Shown here one piece after another: positions 1-9,300 of a stretch of 9,952 bases of DNA. The notes below the pieces were generated by a model, which did not search any database, was not told the DNA's origin, and saw nothing but the letters and a program-made list of their open reading frames with translations. Source of the DNA: JBAYJY01 sp041664945 (GTDB taxonomy: Bacteria > UBP15 > UBA6099); the NCBI GenBank assembly GCA_041664945.1, contig JBAYJY010000173.1, positions 1 through 9,952 on the forward strand, in the 5' to 3' direction. Positions within the stretch are counted from its first letter, which is position 1. Every line of letters starts with the position of its first letter. Both the position numbers and the translations under genes were made by a program.

Positions 1-645
1 CGGAAGAACCGATTCCGGGATGTAGAGCATTTTCAATATATCCTTGTCCCAACAGAGTTTTCGAATATTGAAAAGCATCGTTCGAGAGGCGTTCGATATT
101 TCTATCGCATGAGTTCTGCCGCCTGTAAGTTTATAGATGAGCCAGGAATCGATCGTGCCGAAGCAGATATGGCCCGCAGCGGCGGCTTTCCGCGCGCCTG
201 GCACGTTGTCAAGCAGATACTTAACCTTCGTGCCTGAGAAATACGCGTCGACAATCAGGCCTGTCTTTGCGCTTATCGCTTTCGCATGGCCTTCTTTTTT
301 GAGCGCATCACAGATATTCGCCGTGCGCCGGCACTGCCAGACAATCGCATTGTGAATAGGTTCGCCTGTTCGATGATCCCACAAAACCGTGGTTTCGCGC
401 TGATTCGTTATCCCTATCGCCGCTATCTGCGTCGCGCCGGCCTTCGCCTTTTTTAAGGCGGCGCGCACGGTCTTCATCGTGCAGTCCCATATTTCATTCG
501 GATCGTGTTCGACCCAGCCCGGTTTCGGATAATACTGCGTGAATTCGTGATTCACTTTCGCTACGGCGGCGCCGTCTTTGCCTATCAGAACCGATGTCGT
601 TCCGGTCGTTCCCTGATCGATCGCGAGTATGTATGATTCCGCCAT
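1..645 (-). CDS. glpK: Glycerol kinase, N-terminal 215 residues (runs off the left edge)
   Basis: FGGY-family kinase that phosphorylates glycerol with ATP to sn-glycerol 3-phosphate in the cytoplasm. The frame is open from an ATG at 645 to base 1, 215 codons of a family that is usually about 500 residues, so the C-terminal half (with the second catalytic Asp) is outside the window. Visible family motifs are the phosphate-binding DQGTTG at residues 10-15, PKPGWVEHDP at 40-49, GITNQRETT at 78-86 (Arg83-Glu84 match the glycerol-contacting Arg-Glu pair), WQCRRT at 103-108, DAYFSGTK at 133-140 (Tyr135 matches the glycerol-contacting Tyr), FGTID at 162-166 and SNASRTMLFNI at 184-194. The start is supported by GGAGGG at 655-660 on the minus strand, nine bases before the ATG. 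One variation: residues 15-18 read GTTS where many homologues have SSRA. It is divergent from the membrane-protein pair to its right. Recognition is from remembered family motifs; confidence is high. Confidence 0.96.
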   Translation of the reverse strand, partial: MAESYILAIDQGTTGTTSVLIGKDGAAVAKVNHEFTQYYPKPGWVEHDPNEIWDCTMKTVRAALKKAKAGATQIAAIGITNQRETTVLWDHRTGEPIHNAIVWQCRRTANICDALKKEGHAKAISAKTGLIVDAYFSGTKVKYLLDNVPGARKAAAAGHICFGTIDSWLIYKLTGGRTHAIEISNASRTMLFNIRKLCWDKDILKMLYIPESVLP

Positions 646-676
646 GTTGTTCCGCCCTCCGTATGAAATTTATCAG

Positions 677-714
677 CTCGCCGGATGAATGATCCGGTTC
701 AATACACTCGCCGG
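677..714. promoter_or_regulatory. Inverted repeat flanked by direct repeats in the glpK leader
   Basis: CCGGAT (681-686) and ATCCGG (692-697) form a perfect 6-bp inverted repeat around a 5-base centre. The octamer CTCGCCGG occurs on both sides, at 677-684 and 707-714, 30 bases apart, so CCGG appears three times in 34 bases. The site lies between the candidate glpK transcription start and its ribosome-binding site, where an operator or a leader hairpin would act. No known regulator motif was recognised. Confidence 0.35.
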
Positions 715-716
715 TT

Positions 717-745
717 AGTCTATCATAATCAGCTTCAGCGGTCAA
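717..745 (-). promoter_or_regulatory. Candidate sigma-70-type promoter for glpK
   Basis: On the minus strand, TTGACC (740-745, 5 of 6 matches to the -35 consensus) is followed after 17 bases by TAGACT (717-722, 4 of 6 to the -10 consensus). Transcription would start near 710, leaving a leader of about 65 bases before the glpK ATG at 645. Found by eye only; the -10 is weak. Confidence 0.4.
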
Positions 746-757
746 AATACGAGCGCG

Positions 758-770
758 GCGCCGCCGGCGC
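758..770. other. GC-rich hairpin in the divergent intergenic region
   Basis: GCGCC (758-762) and GGCGC (766-770) pair around a 3-base loop, inside a nearly pure G/C stretch at about 753-773. No T-tract follows on either strand, so it does not look like an intrinsic terminator. It lies upstream of the candidate glpK -35 and upstream of the rightward candidate promoter. It may simply be local base composition. Confidence 0.3.
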
Positions 771-784
771 GGCTTCAAACGCGC

Positions 785-814
785 TTTACAATTCATTTAC
801 CCATAACTTAGAAT
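785..814 (+). promoter_or_regulatory. Candidate sigma-70-type promoter for the 813-3202 gene pair
   Basis: TTTACA (785-790, 5 of 6 to the -35 consensus) is followed after 18 bases by TAGAAT (809-814, 5 of 6 to the -10 consensus), predicting a start near 821. If real, the ATG at 813 would not be in the transcript and translation would have to begin at the in-frame ATG at 843. AAGGAGG lies at 819-825, at or just before the predicted transcript start. Confidence 0.45.
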
Positions 815-1169
815 GATTAAGGAGGCTGAGATAGCTGCATACATGGATATTCACAAAATATTTCAAATCGCTGCTCAAGTCGCTTTATTGCTTTATGTCG
901 CTTTCTGGCTTTACCACGCCATCGAATGCCTTCGGAGAAAAGACTTTAAACTGTTCGACAAAATATTCTGGTTTATTCTGCTTATCGTGCCGGTCGTCGG
1001 GCCTATAATGTACCGAGGCATTGGAAACGAGTTTTACAAAGAAAGCGGCCAACCCGGCGCCGAACTCGCCAAGGCCGCAACGGCAGCAAAGCCGAAACGG
1101 AGAGTTCCGCGCGGCGGCGTAAAAATCGAACTGCCCCGGAACATGGAACCGCCAACGGATAAAAATTGA
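813..1169 (+). CDS. Small membrane protein with PLDc_N-like transmembrane hairpin
   Basis: A 118-residue protein, or 108 residues if it starts at the ATG at 843. It shows a first hydrophobic helix at residues about 18-35 (AAQVALLLYVAFWLYHAI), a short basic cytoplasmic-type loop (LRRKDFKLFDK), and a second helix at about 51-67 ending in PVVGPIMYRGIG. The second helix with a P-x-x-GP-x-x-Y signature resembles the membrane-anchoring N-terminal domain of cardiolipin synthases and many stand-alone small proteins (PLDc_N). No phospholipase HKD motif follows, so no enzymatic role can be assigned. The tail is basic and Ala/Pro/Lys-rich (KAATAAKPKRRVPRGG) and probably cytoplasmic. The start is ambiguous. 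ATG 813 has no Shine-Dalgarno sequence upstream and overlaps a candidate -10 box. ATG 843 has AAGGAGG upstream but with a 17-base gap. The stop overlaps the next gene's start by 4 nt, suggesting translational coupling. Confidence 0.8.
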   Translation: MIKEAEIAAYMDIHKIFQIAAQVALLLYVAFWLYHAIECLRRKDFKLFDKIFWFILLIVPVVGPIMYRGIGNEFYKESGQPGAELAKAATAAKPKRRVPRGGVKIELPRNMEPPTDKN

Positions 1170-3202
1170 ACGAAAACAGCGAAAGAAACAACTCGGCAAA
1201 CACAAGCTGGGTCACCGCGGCAGTGATATTTCTTGCCGGTTCAGGGCTGGCTTTGTGGCTCGCCGCGCCGTTTTTCGGATGGGGTTCAGGCCCGGAAATG
1301 GGATTCGGCGCAATGACGCTAAGACGCGTCTCGCTTTTAGGTTTTCCGTTAGTTGAATCCATCGGCCGTCTCTCCGCTTCGATTCCGTCGGACGCGCCTG
1401 AGTTTTCCTCTGCGATTCTTTTCTCGATTATGTTCGGGCTAACGATGGTTTTTATCTACAACACAGCTTCCCGGCTTTCAGGCTTGGCAGCGGCGGGCGT
1501 TCTCGCCGCCGTGTCATTCGCCTCTTATCCCCCGGCTGTGGAATGCTTCTTAACATGCTCCGCTGACGCCTGGTCTCTATTTTTAGCTTCCGCGATGTTC
1601 GCCGCCGCGACGGATTATTTCGGACGCCGCTCGAAATCCGGCTTTCTTTTTATGATCTTAGCCGCCGGACTCGGCATGTTCCAAAATGGTTTCTTCGCCA
1701 TCGCGCTAATAGCGCTCATAGTTTACATCGCATCAGGCGCATCAGGCGCCAAAACTGCGCTCTCTGCCTGGGCGGCAGCCGCGCTCATAGTCTCCTTTTG
1801 TTCCATTCCGCTTATTTTCCTCATCTTCCGGCCGCCGCTGTTCATCAACTGGACAACAAAACTAACGCCTTGGCTCGACGTGATATCATTAAAAGAACTT
1901 CCGTCACTTCTATTCGCAGGCGTCAACTTCAGAATAATCCCGTTTCATTTTATCGAAATGTCTCAGCGCCTGACAGGCGCATACCTTCCGCTATTCGCGG
2001 CGGCGGCTATAGGAATCGTTCTACAGCCGCGTCCTCGCAGCGCAGCGATTATCATCTTATATTGCGCCGCAGGCATATCCGCCCTGTTCCTTCTTCTGAC
2101 CGCACAGCCCTCCGGCGGCGTCTATCCGGCATTGTTTTTTCTTTTTCTTTCAATCGCAGGGGCGCAGGGCGCAGCGTTGATTATCTCTAAAATTATTCCG
2201 CTATCAAAAGCAAGTTTTGCGGCGGGCTTTTTATGTCTTATTCTTGCCGCGATTCCGGCCGCCGCATATCACTCTAAAATCGCTGAACTGCGGCCAAGCC
2301 ATAGCAGGAATTTGCTTCTTTCTTACTTCAAAACCATGAAACGCGACGCCATCCTCATATTGGACGTCAGGGATGAACCGCTCTACGGACTTAATTATCT
2401 GCAGCAGTTCCGCGGATTCCGACCCGACGCCGATATCATTACTACTGATTACTTTCTAAGAAAAAAATATAGAGCCATGATTCGAAAGCAGATTTCCGCT
2501 TCGGTTATCCCGGATGAAAAACAGTATCAGCAAATGATGAAGCAGGTAACCGCTATAATGCCGGACACAGGCGGCCAGAAGCTCAATCCATACATTTTGC
2601 GCAGAATCGCCACCGGCATCATTACAATGCTTCAGGAGAATATGCTTTTTACCAACTTCACCAGGCGCCCTCTATACTTCAACCGGGTTGACGGTTTCTT
2701 TTCATCTAACTTATATATTCTCATGCAGTTCGCTCCGGACGGCTATCTTTTCCATCTCCGCCCTCAGAATGACGTCGCGCTGAACATAGACGCACATCTC
2801 GAACTTGCAAGGAAAGCGCGCTCTTTCGATCCGGAGTCGCGCAGGCTGATCGCCGTTTACTATGAGAATATCGGAGAGAATTTCTTCACGCAGCAACGTT
2901 ATGAGCCAGCCACACGGATGCTCGAAGCGGCCTCGAAACTCGACCCGAACAACATCTCCTGCCACTTTTTTCTCGGATTGGTTTACAAATACTGGGGGCG
3001 CTACGACGGCGCTGTAGAACAGTATCAGGCGGCTTTGCGGCTTCTCGACAGAAAAAAACTTCGCGGAATTCAGGACAGCATGGACATTTTCATGTACGAG
3101 CGAATTTATACCGAACTCGGCATGCCCGAAAAAGCGGAAAAGTACAACAAGCTCGTTTCTCCGGAAGGCAATATGCTTCCGCCCGGCATGAAACGTCCTT
3201 AA
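1166..3202 (+). CDS. DUF2723-like (GT-C fold) membrane protein with C-terminal TPRs
   Basis: A 678-residue polytopic inner-membrane protein. The translation start is a TTG at 1166 inside a TTGA overlap with the preceding stop; the next in-frame ATG (near 1298) would delete the first membrane helix. Hydrophobic segments lie at residues about 15-35, 82-101, 104-120, 135-149, 158-190, 196-221, 272-287, 292-313, 319-341 and 350-367. A soluble segment follows with DUF2723-like landmarks: DAILILDVRDEPLYGLNYLQ (394-413), RGFRPDADII (416-425), and RRPLYF then APDGYLFHL at about 499-527. Two TPR units occupy about 560-593 and 598-631 (HFFLGLVYKYWGRYDGAVEQYQAAL). Family members are related to lipid-linked-sugar-dependent glycosyltransferases such as protein O-mannosyltransferases. 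Here the usual acidic residue and HPPG-type motif after helix 1 are not recognisable (residues 40-62 carry only Glu44 and no HPP), so activity is doubtful. It is co-transcribed with the small membrane protein upstream. I am sure it is a real gene; the family is fairly likely, the substrate unknown. Confidence 0.85.
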   Translation: MNENSERNNSANTSWVTAAVIFLAGSGLALWLAAPFFGWGSGPEMGFGAMTLRRVSLLGFPLVESIGRLSASIPSDAPEFSSAILFSIMFGLTMVFIYNTASRLSGLAAAGVLAAVSFASYPPAVECFLTCSADAWSLFLASAMFAAATDYFGRRSKSGFLFMILAAGLGMFQNGFFAIALIALIVYIASGASGAKTALSAWAAAALIVSFCSIPLIFLIFRPPLFINWTTKLTPWLDVISLKELPSLLFAGVNFRIIPFHFIEMSQRLTGAYLPLFAAAAIGIVLQPRPRSAAIIILYCAAGISALFLLLTAQPSGGVYPALFFLFLSIAGAQGAALIISKIIPLSKASFAAGFLCLILAAIPAAAYHSKIAELRPSHSRNLLLSYFKTMKRDAILILDVRDEPLYGLNYLQQFRGFRPDADIITTDYFLRKKYRAMIRKQISASVIPDEKQYQQMMKQVTAIMPDTGGQKLNPYILRRIATGIITMLQENMLFTNFTRRPLYFNRVDGFFSSNLYILMQFAPDGYLFHLRPQNDVALNIDAHLELARKARSFDPESRRLIAVYYENIGENFFTQQRYEPATRMLEAASKLDPNNISCHFFLGLVYKYWGRYDGAVEQYQAALRLLDRKKLRGIQDSMDIFMYERIYTELGMPEKAEKYNKLVSPEGNMLPPGMKRP

Positions 3203-3338
3203 CCCTTACAGCGAAAAGAAGATTTTTTGAACACTTTGAAACGCGCGGTATTCAAAGCAAACGCGGCAGCATCTGCCAATAAGCAATATTATCTCTTATA
3301 AACACAGCACACTTTGCCAACCAGCGACATGCTTAGGG
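3203..3338. other. Convergent intergenic gap, 136 bp
   Basis: This separates the ends of the plus-strand GT-C-like gene and the minus-strand giant repeat gene. It contains no credible small gene. A T6 run at 3223-3228 is not preceded by a GC-rich stem, and the two inverted repeats listed for this gap lack following T-tracts. A Rho-type terminator or a terminator too weak to recognise by eye remains possible. Confidence 0.6.
3234..3257. repeat. 7-bp inverted repeat between convergent genes
   Basis: CTTTGAA (3234-3240) and TTCAAAG (3251-3257) are perfect complements around a 10-base centre. A second hairpin follows 8 bases later: GGCAG (3265-3269) and CTGCC (3273-3277) around CAT. Because the genes converge here, either could help end transcription, but the first stem is A/T-rich and neither has a T-run on its 3' side in either direction. 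Called only as inverted repeats. Confidence 0.35.
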
Positions 3339-6300
3339 TCAAGGCGCATCATATATTTGCAATCTATTGTTATACTGGTCCAGAACATAAACGCTTCCGG
3401 CAGAATCAACATCGATATCCTTCGGGTTGATCATCTGCCCCGCTGAATACCCGTACGAGCCTATCACGTTAATCGGATCATAAACCGAATCCAAAACCTG
3501 AACGCGATTGTTCAAAGAATCGGCGACATAGGTATTTCCGCTGTTGTCGCCCGATACGCCGTACGGACTGTTGAATAATCCGGTAGTCGAACCGGTCCCG
3601 CCAACGGCGTTCAGAAGCGCTCCGGCAGTTGAATAATAGCCGATCTTGTTATTGAAAGCATCGCCGATGATGAGGCCGGTTGAGGGTTTAATATCCACGC
3701 CGGAGGCGCCGTTCGAGTTGAAAGTATTCATCAAAACGCCGGCAGACGTGTATTGATAGACAAGTCCGCTCCTGTTAGTAATCCAAAGATTTCCCGCCGA
3801 ATCAACCGCGATGCTCAACGGCCCTGCCACAGTGAATTTGCCGACATAGACGCCGGTTGTCGTGAAGTACTGAACGCGGTTGTAACCGTCCGCGACATAA
3901 ACATAACTGTTGGTCGGGTTGTAAACGATTCCGCCCGGCTTTACGAATTTTCCATTTGCAGTTCCCACGCCGCCCCACATGCTCACGTAAGCGCATGAGG
4001 TCGTGAATTTCTGCACCCGATTGTTTTCAGTGTCGGCAATGAAAACAAATCCGGCTCCGTCAAGCGCAATCCCTGAAGGCCGGTTGAAATATCCCGGAGT
4101 TGTCGCCGGCACGACATTGCCGGGTTCATTAGGATTGCCGCATTGCGTTTTGAAAACGTAAGGAGCAGGCTGGGTTGATCCGCACACTTCCATCGAATAG
4201 ACGCTGCGGCCCTGAGGAACGCTGCTTGTTATGGTCTGCAACACATAACAGAAGGTTTTATACGGTTTAACGTTTGTTTCGGTGTAAGTGGCCGTCACGC
4301 CGACAGTTGTGACAAGCGTGTATGGTCCGCCGGATGTTGAAGAACGATAAACGTTATAGCCCGCGAGATTCGTTAGCGGACTTCCGTCAGTATTCGTCGT
4401 GGGCGGCGTCCAGTTAATTACAATCGTTTTGGGCGCCGGCGTTGTTAATACTAATGAAGTCGGCGGGTTCGGAGCCGCGAAAATGTCGTAATCAACGGTA
4501 TCGGGAAGACTGTCGACATACCCGTCGTTGACTATCAACTGGAATGTGTAAATGCCCGGAACCGAAGGAGTGAATGTAGTAGTGACGGCTGTCGGATTTG
4601 AAATCGCAACCGCCGGGCCGGCAATTTGTGTCCATGAATAAGTCAGCGGATCGCCATCGGCGTCTGAACTGCCAGAACCGTCGAGAGTGACAGGCAGGCC
4701 GGTCTGAGCGGTTAGGTTCGCGCCGGCATCCGCATCCGGCCTTTTGTTGACCCGTATGCTGACCGTATCGGCCGCGCTGTTAGCAAAACCGTCATTAACA
4801 ATCAGTTGGAAGGTGTAAGTCGTGTTGATCGTTGGCGTGAACGTCGGATTCGACGTGTTAGCTCCTGTAATCGTTACCGCCGGACCGGATGTCTGAGTCC
4901 ATGAATAAGTTATCGGGTCGCCGTCGGCGTCGCTGCTCGCGCTGCCGTCGAGGGTCACCAATATACTCGTCATCGGGATGATCTGATCCGGACCCGCATC
5001 AGCAACAGGAAGGTTGTTTATAGTGATAACAACCGTATCAGATGGGCTGTTTATATGACCGTCGTTTACTATCAATGAGAATATGTAAGTTCCGCCGGAG
5101 ACAGGAGTGAAGGTAGGATTAATCGATGTGGCGCTCGACAAAACGACAGGAGCGCCGCCGGTCTGAGTCCAGGCGTAAGTAAGCGGATCGAGATCTGTGT
5201 CGCTGCTCGCGCTTCCATCGAGCGTGACTGTAAGTCCTGGGGCAGTTATGAACTGGTCAGGGCCGGCGTTGGCGACAGGAACAAAGTTGACTCTGATAGT
5301 CACAGTATCCGGAATGCTGTCTGTGTATCCGTCATTTACCGTAAGGCTGAAAACGTAAGTTCCGCCAACAGCCGGCGTGAATGCCGGATTGACAGCGGTA
5401 TTGCTCGACAGAACGACCGCCAGGCCGCTGGTCTGAGTCCACGCATAAGTAAGCGGATCGCCGTTGGCGTCGCTGCTCGCGCTGCCGTCGAGAGCCGCGA
5501 GAATGCCCGGCTGGATGACCAACTGATCAGATCCTGCGTTTGCGACCGGCGGGAAATTCGTGGCGATTGTCACCGTGTCGGCCACGGAATCAACGAAGCC
5601 GTCATTCACGATAAGTTGGAAAGTGTAAGTTCCTCCGACAGGAGGTGTGAAAGTCGGGTTGACCGCCGCTGGATTGGACAATACGACAACTGCCGGGCCG
5701 CCGGTCTGCGTCCACGCATATGTCAGCGGATCGCTGTCCGCGTCGCTGCTTCCTGACCCATCGAGAGTTACAAGGACGCCCGGACTTGGAATCGCCTGAT
5801 CCGGTCCCGCATCGGCGATCGGCACACAATTGACTCTTATCGTTACGGAGTCGGCCGGACTGTTTATATGAGAGTCATTAACAATCAGTGAAAAAACGTA
5901 ATTGCCGCATGAGGCAGGCGTAAATGTCGGCTTCTGCGCGGTGTTGCTCGACAGAACGACCGCCGCGCCGCTTGTCTGCGTCCACGCATAAGTAAGCGGG
6001 TCGCCGTCCGCGTCTGCGCTCGCGCTTCCGTCGAGCGTTACGAGAAGTCCAGGCTGAATGATAATTTGATCCGGACCGGCATTCGCGACGGGCACTGTAT
6101 TGATAATAACCGTCACACTATCCGGCGCGCTGTTGATGAGGCCGTCATTTACGATTAACTGGAAAATATATGTGCCTGGGAGAGCGGGCGTGAAAGTCGG
6201 CTTTTGCGCTGTGGCGCTGGAAAGAAGAGCCGCCGGGCCGGATGTTTGAGTCCACGCGTAAGTGATCGGGTCGCCGTCGGCGTCGCTGCTGGCGCTGCCG

Positions 6301-9300
6301 TCGAGCGTTACGAGAAGTCCGGGCTGAGCGATCGATTGGTCCGGCCCCGCATTTGCGACCGGAACAGTGTTGACAGTAATGACAACAGTATCTGCAGGGC
6401 TGTTAATGTGGCTGTCATTAACAATCAGGTTGAACGTATAAATACCGGGCGCCGCCGGAGTGAAAGTCGGTTGCTGCGCAGTATTGCTCGAAAGCGTAAC
6501 AGCCGCGCCGCCGGTCTGCGTCCATGCATAAGTTATCGGGTCCCCGTCCGCATCGGCGCTCGCGCTGCCATCGAGCGTTATGAGAATGGCCGGCTGGATG
6601 ACCAACTGGTCCGGCCCTGCGTTGGCGACCGGGACCGTGTTGACGGTTATCGTCACGGTATCCGCGGGACTGTTAACAATGCCATCGTTAACCACCAACT
6701 GGAACACATAAACTCCGGGAGCGCCGGGAGTGAATGTTGGATTCACAATCGTAGAATTCGAAAGAGCCGCGGCAGGTCCGGACGTCTGCGTCCATAAATA
6801 TGTGATCGGGTCTCCAAGCGGGTCGGCGCTTGCGCTGCCGTCGAGAGTCACAAGAGTCCCGGGCTGATTGATGAATTGATCGGGGCCTGCATTTGCGACA
6901 GGCGCAAGATTTACATTAATTTGAACTGTATCAGGCGCGCTGTCTATATGGCCGTCGTTAACAATCAGTTGGAAAACATAAGCGCCTCCGGCAGTAGGAG
7001 TGAACGTCGGATTTACGGCAGTTGAACTCGAAAGAGTAACAACAGCCGGACCTGAAATTTGAGTCCACGCGTAAGTCAGCGGATCGCCGTCGGCGTCGCT
7101 GCTCGCGCTGCCGTCGAGCGTAACTAACAAATTAGGCAAAGGCATGGATTGGTTCAGTCCGGCATTCGCTACGGGAACGGTGTTTACCACTATCGTAACC
7201 GTATCAGCGGCGCTGTTGATGTGCCCGTCGTTGACGACCAAATTGAAGATATATGTGCCGGGCAGCGCCGGAGTGAAAGTCGGTTGCTGCGCGGTATTGC
7301 TCGAAAGGACAGCCGCCGGGCCGCCGGTCTGTGTCCATGCGTAAGTGAGAGGATCTCCGTCAGCGTCGCTGCTCGCGCTGCCATCGAGAGTGACGAGAAC
7401 GCTTGGCTGAATGATCAACTGATCGGGGCCGGCATTGGCGACAGGAACGCAATTGATTCTTATTAAGACCGAGTCTGCGGGGCTATCTATCTGCCCGTCA
7501 TTTACAATCAGCGAGAAAGTGTAATTGCCGCATGCGACAGGCGTGAATGTCGGTTTCTGAGCCGTAGCGCTCGACAATACGACCGCCGCGCCGCCCGTCT
7601 GCGTCCACGCATAAGTGAGCGGATCGAGATTCGCATCGCTGCTCGCGCTTCCGTCGAGTGTGGCGAGAACGCCGGGCTGTATTACCAACTGATCCGGGCC
7701 CGCGTCTGCCACCGGCGGGAAATTCGTGGATATGACAACAGAATCAGCGGCGGAATTAATGTGGCCGTCGTTAACAGTCAATTGGAAAATATAGGCGCCG
7801 GCAACCGGCGGAGTGAATGTTGGATTCTGAGCCGCCGGATTTGAAAGAACGATCACTGCGGGACCGGATGTCTGTGTCCATGCGTAAGTCAGCGGATCGC
7901 CGTCTGCGTCGCTGCTTCCCGACCCGTTGAGAGTCACAAGAACGCCCGGACTCGGAATCGCCTGATCGGCGCCGGCATTTGCGACAGGAACGCAGTTGAT
8001 TCTGATCGCCACGGAGTCAGCAGCGCTGTTGATGTGCGTATCATTTACAACCAGCGAGAAAGTGTAATTCCCGCATGCGACAGGCGTGAATGTTGGACTC
8101 TGCGCCGTATTGCTCGAAAGAACGACAGCCGCGCCGCTTGTCTGCGTCCACGCATAAGTTATCGGATCGCCGTCCGCGTCTGCGCTCGCGCTTCCATCGA
8201 GCGCGACGAGAACGCCCGGCTGTATAACTAACTGATCCGGGCCGGCATTGGCTACCGGCACAGTGTTTACAATAATCGTGACTGTATCAGGAAAACTATT
8301 AATGATGCCATCATTAACTATCAGGCTGAATGTGTACGTTCCGGGAGAAGCCGGCGTGAATGTCGGACCGACCGAGGCAGCGCTTGAAAGAATTACCGCT
8401 GGGCCTGCTATCTGTGTCCACGCATAAGTCAGAGGATCGAGATTCGCATCGCTGCTCACGCTTCCGTCGAGCGTGATCAACGTGGCCGGCTGATTGATGA
8501 ACTGATCAGAACCGGCATTGGCTACCGGCACGCAGTTAACCTTTATCGTTACAGAGTCTGCTGCGCTGTTGATGTGCGTGTCGTTAACAACCAGAGAGAA
8601 AGTATAAGTGTCGCATGTAGCCGGAGTGAAAGTCGGTTTTTGCGCTGTATTGCTCGAAAGAACGACAGCCGCGCCGCTTGTTTGAGTCCATGCATAAGTT
8701 AGCGGATCGCCGTCCGCGTCTGCGCTCGCGCTTCCATCGAGCGTTATCAAAGATCCGGGCGCCGTCGGCGCCTGGTCGGGACCGGCATTGGCAACAGGAA
8801 CGCAGTTGATCCTGATAACGACTGAATCAGCCGGGCTGTCTATTTGCCCGTCATTTACAACAAGCGAGAAAATGTAATTGCCGCAGGTGGCGGGCGTGAA
8901 CGTCGGCTTCTGCGCCGTGGCGCTCGAAAGAACGACCGCCGCTCCGCTCGTCTGCGTCCAGGCGTAAGTGAGCGGATCGAGATTCGCGTCGCTGCTCACG
9001 CTGCCGTCGAGCGTGACGAGCACACTCGGCTGAATGATCAACTGATCCGGTCCTGCGTCTGCCACCGGCGGGAAATTTGTAGCGATAATAACAAAATCAG
9101 CGGCGGAATTGATATGGCCGTCGTTAACAATTAATTGGAATGTATAGACGCCGGCTAACGTCGGTGTGAACGTCGGGCTAACCGCCGCAGGATTCGAAAG
9201 AACAACCGCCGCGCCGCCGGTCTGCGTCCAGGCATAAGTCAGCGGATCGCTGTCCGCGTCGCTGCTTCCCGACCCGTCAAGCGTCACAAGAACGCCTGGG

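Noticed and set aside
494..796. A 100-codon minus-strand frame over the glpK start and leader
   Set aside because: It overlaps the glpK start in another frame, is Arg-rich low-complexity protein, and has no recognisable motif. The glpK frame explains the region.
813..1169. A phospholipase D or cardiolipin synthase assignment for the small membrane protein
   Set aside because: Only the N-terminal transmembrane hairpin type is present; the HKD catalytic motifs are absent and the protein ends after a basic tail.
885..1362. Minus-strand open frames opposite the small membrane protein and the start of the GT-C-like gene
   Set aside because: They are antisense to two well-supported plus-strand genes and show no domain or ribosome-binding support.
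3223..3228. An intrinsic terminator at the T6 run after the GT-C-like gene
   Set aside because: No GC-rich stem precedes the T-run on the plus strand. The nearby inverted repeat lies after it, not before.
6204..6797. A 197-codon open frame on the plus strand inside the repeat array
   Set aside because: It is antisense to the repeat-coding strand, rich in Arg and Ser with no recognisable domain, and similar shorter frames recur with the 270-nt period (8034, 8844, 9312). It is a by-product of the repeats.
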